Positions 38,732 through 44,470 of a stretch of DNA of 44,470 nucleotides are shown here, one piece after another; position 1 is the stretch's first letter; every line of letters starts with the position of its first letter. Source of the DNA: a virus. The stretch is taken from the IMG/VR virus record IMGVR_UViG_3300036781_000133, positions 1 to 44,470 of that record; one strand, given 5' to 3'. The position numbers and the translations under genes were made by a program. The notes under the pieces are model-generated. The model worked only from the letters and a program-made list of their open reading frames with translations. It was not told where the DNA came from and did not search any database.

Positions 38732-39678
38732 CAGGCGACCTCCGCCCGCTCTTCGGACACGTCGAACGACCGGCGCTCGCGGACCTTGTACTCGGTCTTG
38801 ATCATCAGCGCGGTGTTGCCGCCCGACAGTTCGGTCTTGCAGATGTCCTGGAAGGAGCACGAGTTGCAGACCATCTTGTTGGCCGTGCGGTAGGCGGTCT
38901 CGCCTTGAACCTCGATGGGCAGCAGCTTGCGCTCCATGAGTTCGTCGGCCACGCCGATCTGCTCGCTGAAGGTCGTCTGCACGCGCACCGGGTTGGGCTT
39001 CAGCACGAGTTGCTGCACGACCTTCTCGAGCGCCAACTCTTTCTGGTTGCGGTAGCGGATCATGTTGTACATGCCATAATCCACTCGGTAGTTCAGCGCG
39101 CGCAGGGCGCCGATGTACTTCGGGATCTGCGGCTGAAGATCTGCCACGTCGGGGTAGTAGAAGTCGTAGACGAACTTGTGATCCACGACGATGATCTTGC
39201 CTTCGGGGGAGCGAACGATGAGGTCCACGACGAAGGGGTAGCGCTTGCCATCCTCGCCCTCGATCTGTGACGGCTCGTACTCGAGAGCGAACTTCTTCTC
39301 GACCGCCCAGATGGTGTAGCCCTGGAGCACGAAGGGCTCGTTGGCGAAGTACCAGTCGAAGAGCATCTGGCGCAGCGGCAGGCTCTTGGGTGTGCCACCG
39401 GGGTTGAGCGTGTCCCCGACACCGTGAGGCTCGAGTTCGTTGAAGAAGTCGAGCGCGGCCTGGAGAGCCTTGCCGAAGGCCGCGCGCTGGGCCTTGGGGT
39501 CGCTGCCGCCCAGTTCGATGATCTTCTTGTAGAAGGTCTCGAGAACGGCATGGCCGCTGGTGCCACGGTTGAGGGAGTCGGACTCGCTCACGCGCTGGAG
39601 GCTGAGGCCGTAGCCGTAGTAGTGCTTGCGCCGGCAGAGCAGGTACGAATCGACCTCGGAGTGGCTGACGCTGGGCAT
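38731..39678 (-). CDS. Cas4/RecB-like exonuclease
   Basis: 315 residues from the ATG at 39678. SVSHSEVDSYLLCRRKHYYGY starts the fold with the first Cys (about 15); then VVDLIVRSPEGKIIVVDHK is the PD-(D/E)xK active site (D, D, K), and CNSCSFQDIC near residue 280 gives the last three Cys of an iron-sulfur cluster. It would degrade DNA ends to single strands for the Sak4/SSB pair. There are no CRISPR genes around. Well matched in length to phage Cas4-like proteins. Confidence 0.85.
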   Translation of the reverse strand: MPSVSHSEVDSYLLCRRKHYYGYGLSLQRVSESDSLNRGTSGHAVLETFYKKIIELGGSDPKAQRAAFGKALQAALDFFNELEPHGVGDTLNPGGTPKSLPLRQMLFDWYFANEPFVLQGYTIWAVEKKFALEYEPSQIEGEDGKRYPFVVDLIVRSPEGKIIVVDHKFVYDFYYPDVADLQPQIPKYIGALRALNYRVDYGMYNMIRYRNQKELALEKVVQQLVLKPNPVRVQTTFSEQIGVADELMERKLLPIEVQGETAYRTANKMVCNSCSFQDICKTELSGGNTALMIKTEYKVRERRSFDVSEERAEVA

Positions 39679-40268
39679 CAGTCGCTCAACTTCGGCATGG
39701 CTGCGGTCACGAGGGACTTGAATGCGCGGTTGGCCCATTCGTCGTAGGCGCGAGCGACCGCGAGAACCTCGACCACATCGTTGGCCGCGCGGTGCTGACC
39801 GGTGTTGACCACGCCGTGGCTGACCGGAGTACGCAGGGCCTCGAAGAAGGCCTTCAGGGTGCTGGTGTCGTAGACCCGGTGGCTCAGCCGGGCAGCGAGG
39901 CGCGGCATCCACACGCGCAGGAAGGCCAGGTCGAAGTGGACGCTGGCGCCGGCCAGGAACCATGTGTCGCCGTTCGAGTTGGCATCGAGCGTGGCGAGGA
40001 TCTCGTTCTCAACGTCCGACACGCGAAGCCCCCCCAGCAGTTCATCCGAGAGGCCGGAGTTGGCGTGCATTGCGGTGACGAAGGTGTTGGCGTCGAGGCG
40101 CTTCTTGCCTCGAGCGGAGGGGTGAACCACTCGACTGCTGATCTGCTCGTCACGCAGCGAGGGACCGTGCGAGTGAAGGTGGCCGTCTGTGACGGTCCAC
40201 GCGACCTCGAGGATCTCGTCCTTCGTGGGCTCGAGGCCCGTTGTCTCCAAATCCAGCCATAGCAACAT
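39678..40268 (-). CDS. DnaQ-like 3'-5' exonuclease (DEDDh)
   Basis: 196 residues; ATG preceded by GGAG. ExoI motif LWLDLETTGLEP (D6, E8), ExoII HFDLAFLRVWMP (D about 103) and ExoIII HRAANDVVEV (H and D about 167-172). This is the oligoribonuclease/DnaQ family, 20-30 residues longer than typical oligoribonuclease. It may recycle short nucleotides or trim DNA ends. It is the first gene after the promoter word at 40317. Confidence 0.85.
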   Translation of the reverse strand: MLLWLDLETTGLEPTKDEILEVAWTVTDGHLHSHGPSLRDEQISSRVVHPSARGKKRLDANTFVTAMHANSGLSDELLGGLRVSDVENEILATLDANSNGDTWFLAGASVHFDLAFLRVWMPRLAARLSHRVYDTSTLKAFFEALRTPVSHGVVNTGQHRAANDVVEVLAVARAYDEWANRAFKSLVTAAMPKLSD

Positions 40269-40316
40269 GCGCGTCAGTCTCCAATCTGATCGGGGTTGAG
40301 TCTAGTTAGTAGTTAT

Positions 40317-40328
40317 TTAGTATGTCAA
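40317..40328 (-). promoter_or_regulatory. Extended -10 promoter word in the replication block
   Basis: The minus strand reads TTGACATACTAA. The TGA is the stop codon of the gene 40325-40564. It would start transcription near 40312 and yield a leader of about 45 bases before the exonuclease ATG. Confidence 0.5.
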
Positions 40329-40564
40329 GCACCGTTGAGAATGTAGTCCTCGTAGTCCTTGGCTCGTTCGATCAGCGTACTCCCATCGGGATCCGCGGCA
40401 AGTGCAGCCTTCAGCGCGTCCCGGCGAATGTCTTGAGCGCGCGCCGGGTCCATCGGACTGGGCTCGTCGGGCGCCGGCGTGGCCAACTCGGCCGCAGAGG
40501 CCCTCTGGGCTTCGAGGTCTGCCTGGTGGTTGGCCATCAGGTCTCCGGGGTCGATGTCAGTCAT
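40325..40564 (-). CDS. Small acidic hypothetical protein
   Basis: 79 residues. MTDIDPGDLMANHQADLEAQRA is helical; a Pro-rich linker leads to a second helix (QDIRRDALKAALAADP). Overlaps the HNH gene end by 8 bases. No family recognised; its TGA is part of the next promoter word. Confidence 0.6.
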   Translation of the reverse strand: MTDIDPGDLMANHQADLEAQRASAAELATPAPDEPSPMDPARAQDIRRDALKAALAADPDGSTLIERAKDYEDYILNGA

Positions 40565-41153
40565 CGTCGTGCGTCCTCTCGATCTTGCGCAGCTTCCACC
40601 GCGCCTCGTTCTCTTCGATCTCTTCCTCGGTGGCCATCGTCTCGCTGTTGTGCTTCAGCAGCGTGCCGGTGATCGGGAGGAAGGGCTGGCCTTCGGCGGG
40701 CCGGATGCCATAGAACTCGTTGTTCTCAGCGTGCCACCGATTGTGGCAGAACGGGCAGATGCGGTGGACGTTGCCCGGCCCGTTCTCGAGCACGTTCTTG
40801 TCGGGGCCGTGGTGCCGCGCGTACTTACCGCGCTCGGCGTAGAGCAAGTTGCCGGGGCACCCGATGATCGGCTTGATACCTCCACCCGCGAACTTGAGGC
40901 CGGCCCACTCGCAGACCATGCCGTCGTAGATCGGGTACATCATTGCGGCGCGCTTGCGCCCTGTCGTGAGCACATCGGCCATGTCCGCCGGCTCGCTGAG
41001 CGGTCGGCCCACCAGACCTTTGACCTGCGGCTCCTTGGTGAAATCAGGCAGCACACCGCACGGTCGATAGTTGCCGGTCTCTCCGATGGGCTGCGGGTTG
41101 AGGCACTCCTGGAAGAGTCCGACAGAGCACGGCAGGCAGGCCTCGAACTCCAT
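40557..41153 (-). CDS. HNH endonuclease-like protein
   Basis: 198 residues. Cys pairs at the N-terminus (EACLPCSVGLFQEC) and, near residue 140, RHHGPDKNVLENGPGNVHRICPFCHNRWHAEN, which holds an HNH-like His-His-Gly and CPFC zinc knuckle. The final 40 residues are charged helices. HNH proteins nick or cut DNA and often help packaging or homing; this one lies in the replication block, so the role is open. A plain zinc protein with a decayed nuclease site is possible. Confidence 0.7.
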   Translation of the reverse strand: MEFEACLPCSVGLFQECLNPQPIGETGNYRPCGVLPDFTKEPQVKGLVGRPLSEPADMADVLTTGRKRAAMMYPIYDGMVCEWAGLKFAGGGIKPIIGCPGNLLYAERGKYARHHGPDKNVLENGPGNVHRICPFCHNRWHAENNEFYGIRPAEGQPFLPITGTLLKHNSETMATEEEIEENEARWKLRKIERTHDDD

Positions 41154-41422
41154 CAGTTGTCTCCGTAGAACTCGCCAGTGGCGAACTCGACTGCGCCGAC
41201 CGGCGTACCTCGCCAGCCTTCTCGACTGACTGGGCGGTGATGCGGGGTTCCGATGAAGCGGAAGTCCACGCCCGCGATTTTGGACGGGACCGGCGTTGCT
41301 GCTCTCGTAGCCGCCTTGAGGATCTCAGCCAATGCCGCGCGGTCGGAGTCATCCAAGTTGCCATCTACCTGAACGCGCATTTTCACGCCGTCGATCTCCA
41401 CGATCTCGCAGTGCCGAGCCAT
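41153..41422 (-). CDS. Hypothetical protein
   Basis: 89 residues from the ATG at 41422, coupled to the helicase stop by TGATG. IVEIDGVKMRVQVDG and a helix AALAEILKAATRAA are followed by FRFIGTPHHRPVSREGWRGTPVG. Its His/Arg motif is not one I know. It lies one base from its neighbours, so it is probably co-expressed with the helicase. Confidence 0.65.
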   Translation of the reverse strand: MARHCEIVEIDGVKMRVQVDGNLDDSDRAALAEILKAATRAATPVPSKIAGVDFRFIGTPHHRPVSREGWRGTPVGAVEFATGEFYGDN

Positions 41423-43347
41423 CAGATCTCTCCGTTCTGGATCGCGTTCTTTAGTTCGTCCTTGAGGTTGACGACCTCGTTGAAGCCTTCGATCATCTGC
41501 TCTTTGCGCTTGATCGTATTGGCCATCCAAGTGTCGATGCTGGCCGGGATGCGAAGCACCACGACCTCACTCTCTTCGGTCTGCCCGATCCGGCGCGTCC
41601 GAGCATAGGCCTGGTTGCGCTTGCCAGGGTTCCACTCTTCATCGAGGATGATCGTCTTGGTCGCGGAGGTCAGGTTGAGCCCGACACCCCCGGTCTTGTA
41701 GTTGGCCAGCACCACATCCCACTTGGCATCCTCGCCGCGCGCCCGGTAAAAGTTGGACTTGATCTCGTTGCGCTTGACCTTGGCCGTGGAGCCGTCGTAG
41801 CGGACGGATCGGATCTGCTCACCCTCGAGGCGCAACTGCATCTCGGCCAGGGCTGTCGTGAACTGGCTGAACACGGTGATTCGGTGGCCGGCCTCGAGCC
41901 ACGGCTTGATGTAGTTCTCGAGCGCGATGTCCATTTTGATGGACTCACGGACCTCATCGCCCACCCGGAAGATGATGTCGCCCTCGGCATCCTTCAGTTC
42001 GATGCCGCCCGGCCAGACGTTGGCCTGCCGCTTGCGGGTGATGAGCGCGATCAAGTGCATGATCGTCATGGCCTCGCCGCTCTCGAGGATGATCTGGGCT
42101 GCCTTGTTGAGTTGCTGGATCGTGCGGTACTGAAGCGGGTAGGCAGCCTTGTCGAAGTCGATGGCGTGAACGGTGACCTTCTGCGGGGGAATGTCGATGC
42201 CGACCTGCTCGAGGGTGCGAGCGATCATGCGTCCGCCGATGAGCGGCTTCAACTTCTCGAGCCCACCTGGTCGGAACTCGTACTTGCTGGTGTGGTAGTT
42301 GTTCACGCAGAACGTCTCGAGGTAGGACTTCTTGCGCTTGAAGAGGATGGGGTCAGCCAGAGTCAGGAGGCTGAAGAGGTCGCCCGGATCGTTGAGGATC
42401 GGCGTGCCGGTGGTCATGATCACGTTCTTCACGCTCTTGGTGCTGAGGTACTGATCGAGCGGGTTCGTGTAGCGCCGACCTGTCGGCTCTCCGTACATCC
42501 ACCCGCACGAGGGGCAGGGTGTCGGATCAGCGCGCTTGCTGCCTTCGCGCATCTTGGTGAGTCCGAAGATCAGACCCTTGCACTTCGGGCATGTGTTGTT
42601 GGCCAGGATGAGCGTGCTCACGCTGCGGAAGTTCGCGCTCGCGGTGTCCTTCATGTTGTGCGCTTCGTCCACGATCACGGTGTCCGGGCGCATCTCGACC
42701 AGCTTGCGCAGGGTGTCCACGTCTCGGCGCCAGATCTCGAAGTTGACCACGATGACGAACTCGCTCAACTTGGTGGCGAGATCGAGCAGTTCGTGCCGGC
42801 GAGCCTTGGTCATCTTGCCCTCGTTGTAGAGGTTGATCACGGTGCGGTGCGGTGCGAACTCGAGGAACTCGCCGGCAAAGCCGTCAGCGACCTCGGGGAT
42901 GGCGACCACGATGACGCGCTTGGCGCCCATCAGATCGAGGGCAGCGATGGATTGGATGGTCTTGCCCATGCCCATCTCGTCGCCCATGATGCTGCGCTCA
43001 GCAGCGGCGAGGAAGCATGCGCCGATGAACTGGAAGGCGTACTTGCCCTGCGTGTACTCGAACCACACCTTGTCGGCTGCGATGGCTCGATACTTTGCCT
43101 CGAGCTGGCCGCGGCGCGTAGTGACATCGAGTGCTTGGTCAGTCGAGGATTCGACAGCCTGGGCTTGCTCGAGCAGCCGGCGAGACTGCGCGATGTCAGC
43201 GCGCCGGGTCGCGGTGGCCTTGTCACGCTGCTCGATCTCACGGACGAGTTTCTCCACTTGAGATCGAGCAGCGGCCAAAGCCTCGAGGTCGTCTTGCTGA
43301 ACGGTCTCGAGTTCGATCAGCCGAGCGCGCTCATCCTCAGCGCTCAC
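41422..43347 (-). CDS. SNF2-family helicase/ATPase
   Basis: 641 residues from a GTG. Residues 1-70 are a coiled coil. Walker A is MGDEMGMGKT (121-130) and DEAH is at 227-230, then TGTPILND (motif III-type). The second RecA domain follows, with SATKTIILDEEWNPGKRNQAYAR and RRIGQT. An insertion with two CxxC pairs (253/256 and 278/281) between the two lobes would bind zinc. SNF2 enzymes move on DNA; in phages they serve replication or recombination. Confidence 0.92.
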   Translation of the reverse strand: MSAEDERARLIELETVQQDDLEALAAARSQVEKLVREIEQRDKATATRRADIAQSRRLLEQAQAVESSTDQALDVTTRRGQLEAKYRAIAADKVWFEYTQGKYAFQFIGACFLAAAERSIMGDEMGMGKTIQSIAALDLMGAKRVIVVAIPEVADGFAGEFLEFAPHRTVINLYNEGKMTKARRHELLDLATKLSEFVIVVNFEIWRRDVDTLRKLVEMRPDTVIVDEAHNMKDTASANFRSVSTLILANNTCPKCKGLIFGLTKMREGSKRADPTPCPSCGWMYGEPTGRRYTNPLDQYLSTKSVKNVIMTTGTPILNDPGDLFSLLTLADPILFKRKKSYLETFCVNNYHTSKYEFRPGGLEKLKPLIGGRMIARTLEQVGIDIPPQKVTVHAIDFDKAAYPLQYRTIQQLNKAAQIILESGEAMTIMHLIALITRKRQANVWPGGIELKDAEGDIIFRVGDEVRESIKMDIALENYIKPWLEAGHRITVFSQFTTALAEMQLRLEGEQIRSVRYDGSTAKVKRNEIKSNFYRARGEDAKWDVVLANYKTGGVGLNLTSATKTIILDEEWNPGKRNQAYARTRRIGQTEESEVVVLRIPASIDTWMANTIKRKEQMIEGFNEVVNLKDELKNAIQNGEI

Positions 43348-43475
43348 GACTCCGGGCGGTGATTCTCGAGGCTCATGTCCTCGTAGTAAGCGTCAGCCTT
43401 GGCTTGGATCTCGTCATCCACTTCAGCCTCGGTGAGAGGCTGAAGTGGACTGACCTGCCAGGGTGTGCAAAGCAT
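43344..43475 (-). CDS. Very small acidic protein
   Basis: 43 residues from an ATG at 43475, coupled on both sides: TGATG with the repeat-protein stop and GTGA with the helicase start. Reads MLCTPWQVSPLQPLTEAEVD, then an acidic helix (DEIQAKADAYYEDM). A perfect hairpin (43418-43448) lies inside its coding part. It could be a coupling leader or a micro-protein. Confidence 0.6.
   Translation of the reverse strand: MLCTPWQVSPLQPLTEAEVDDEIQAKADAYYEDMSLENHRPES
43418..43448 (-). other. Perfect 13-bp hairpin inside a tiny gene
   Basis: CCACTTCAGCCTC (43418-43430) pairs with GAGGCTGAAGTGG (43436-43448) with a 5-base loop. It sits about 30-60 bases after the small gene's ATG. No T-run follows. Possible role as an attenuator or as a translational brake before the helicase. 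Confidence 0.6.
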
Positions 43476-44470
43476 CAGATGTCCTTGGCGTCAATGGTGA
43501 CCTCGCCCAGCACTCGGCCACCCTTGGCTTTGATCTTCGGAGTACTACTCGAGTTGCCGTCGATCACGGACAACTCAGTGACCTTGACAGCCACTTTGAG
43601 GAACCGTGTTGCATCCGGGAAGTAGTCGAGCGCCTGATGCGGCCACGGCGAGAAGTGCAAGCCGTTACCGCAGAAGTCTCCCACCTTCCAGTCAAGGGCT
43701 TCGACACGCTCTCCAATGGGGTAGGGGAACTGTCGGCCTGACTTGAGATCGGCGTCCACTGCCTTGTACACGATGGCTTCGCCGTCGATGATCTCGACAC
43801 CGTGGTAATCCGCCCAGGTCTGGAAGTTGGTGCGATTCAGAGATGTCACGTCGATGACTACGCCGCCCGACAGGGTGACGCGCGCCGAGTGCAGATGAAC
43901 AGCAACGAACGCGCTCGCCCTGACCGTGGCGGAGCCGTAGGCCCTGACCGTGGCGGAGCCGTAGGCCGTGACCGTGGCGGAGTCGGAGGCCGTGACCGTG
44001 GCGGAGCCGGAGGCCCTGACCGTGGCGGAGCCGTAGGCCCTGACCGTGGCGGAGCCGTAGGCCGTGACCGTGGCGGAGCCGGAGGCCGTGACCGTGGCGG
44101 AGCCGTAGGCCGTGACCGTGGCGGAGTCGGAGGCCGTGACCGTGGCGGAGTCGGAGGCCGTGACCGTGGCGGAGCCGGAGGCCCTGACCGTGGCGGAGCC
44201 GGAGGCCCTGACCGTGGCGGAGCCGGAGGCCGTGACCGTGGCGGAGCCGGAGGCCGTGACCGTGGCGGAGCCGTAGGCCCTGACCGTGGCGGAGCCGTAG
44301 GCCGTGACCGTGGCGGAGTCGGAGGCCGTGACCGTGGCGGAGTCGGAGGCCGTGACCGTGGCGGAGCCGGAGGCCGTGACCGTGGCGGAGCCGTAGGCCC
44401 TGACCGTGGCGGAGCCGTAGGCCGTGACCGTGGCGGAGTCGGAGGCCGTGACCGTGGCGGAGCCGGAGGC
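43475..44470 (-). CDS. Octapeptide-repeat phage protein, C-terminal part
   Basis: The 3' half of the gene that begins at 325. From 44470 to 43918 it is 23 repeats of [Y/S][G/D]SATV[T/R]A, followed by a domain of about 145 residues: ASAFVAVHLHSARVTLSGG, then LNRTNFQTWADYHGVEIIDG, AIVYKAVDADLKSG and CGNGLHFSPWPHQALDYFPD. This C-terminal domain is the one I recall as DUF7666 in actinophages; its function is unknown, though GLHFSPxPxxA is highly conserved. Total length is at least about 45 + 31x8 + 145 residues if both repeat parts are counted in full. Confidence 0.85.
   Translation of the reverse strand, partial: ASGSATVTASDSATVTAYGSATVRAYGSATVTASGSATVTASDSATVTASDSATVTAYGSATVRAYGSATVTASGSATVTASGSATVRASGSATVRASGSATVTASDSATVTASDSATVTAYGSATVTASGSATVTAYGSATVRAYGSATVRASGSATVTASDSATVTAYGSATVRAYGSATVRASAFVAVHLHSARVTLSGGVVIDVTSLNRTNFQTWADYHGVEIIDGEAIVYKAVDADLKSGRQFPYPIGERVEALDWKVGDFCGNGLHFSPWPHQALDYFPDATRFLKVAVKVTELSVIDGNSSSTPKIKAKGGRVLGEVTIDAKDI
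43918..44470. repeat. 24-bp tandem repeat, right part (23 units and one base)
   Basis: 23 complete units from 43918 to 44469, then one base of a further unit. Types: RGY 6, TDS 6, TGS 6, TGY 3, RGS 2. Except for the three variable bases the units are identical. A five-unit block (TGY, RGY, TDS, TDS, TGS) at 44254-44373 restarts at 44374. The last 124 bases (44347-44470) equal 22-145 at the left end. Confidence 0.97.

Noticed and set aside
41884-43362. 492-codon plus-strand frame opposite the SNF2 helicase
   Set aside because: Helicase motifs are clear on the minus strand; the plus frame has no motifs.
43918-44470. CRISPR array
   Set aside because: The 24-bp units are directly adjacent with no spacers, encode protein in frame, and no cas genes are present; the Cas4-like nuclease belongs to the recombination block.

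Overview
The window looks like an almost complete genome of a tailed double-stranded DNA phage (Caudoviricetes), 44.5 kb and visibly high in GC. It carries small and large terminase, portal, scaffold, an HK97-type capsid, a lysin and holin, a family A DNA polymerase, a primase-helicase and a recombination set. An adaptor-like protein, a nozzle-like protein, three Ala/Gln-rich presumed internal proteins (one of 1579 residues) and no tape-measure or tail-tube gene suggest a short-tailed (podovirus-like) particle. Several small cysteine-rich proteins and the 8-residue repeat protein recall actinobacteriophages, so an actinobacterial host is likely but unproven. I see no integrase, excisionase or partition gene.

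Layout. Positions 1-2697 hold a leftward operon of small, mostly Cys-rich or membrane proteins with 1- or 4-base overlaps. Its promoter lies near 2753-2782. Positions 2698-3373 are non-coding: a cluster of TTGC words and GCAA-N4-TTGC dyads, then two strong hairpins, forming a candidate control region or origin. A two-gene leftward unit (3374-3615) with its own terminator follows. From 3770 to 29762 everything runs rightward: early small proteins, a DUF3310 gene broken by one in-frame TGA, HTH proteins, a tRNA-like element, small terminase, tail protein, lysin, holin, large terminase, portal, scaffold, capsid, connector and nozzle-like proteins, internal proteins, NlpC/P60 hydrolase and membrane proteins. 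A hairpin at 29767-29802 separates this from the leftward block 29838-43475: resolvase, two DNA methyltransferases, DNA polymerase, primase-helicase, nucleotide enzymes, SSB-like protein, Sak4-like ATPase, Cas4/RecB-like nuclease, DnaQ-like exonuclease, HNH protein and SNF2 helicase.

Both ends of the window lie inside one gene. A leftward reading frame starts at 325, enters a 24-bp tandem repeat that runs off the left end, and re-enters from the right end through 23 more copies before a conserved C-terminal domain ending at 43475. The molecule is therefore probably circular or circularly permuted, with the assembly broken in this repeat. On the circle the left-arm operon, the repeat protein and the replication block form one long leftward region of about 17 kb, divergent from the structural region.

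Regulation. A recurring TG(A/G)CATACT word, an extended -10 element in my reading, precedes six transcription units. Three copies use the TGA stop codon of the gene before, and two lie so close to a start codon that the mRNA should be leaderless. A GCAA-N4-TTGC dyad overlaps or lies within two leftward promoters and may be an operator.
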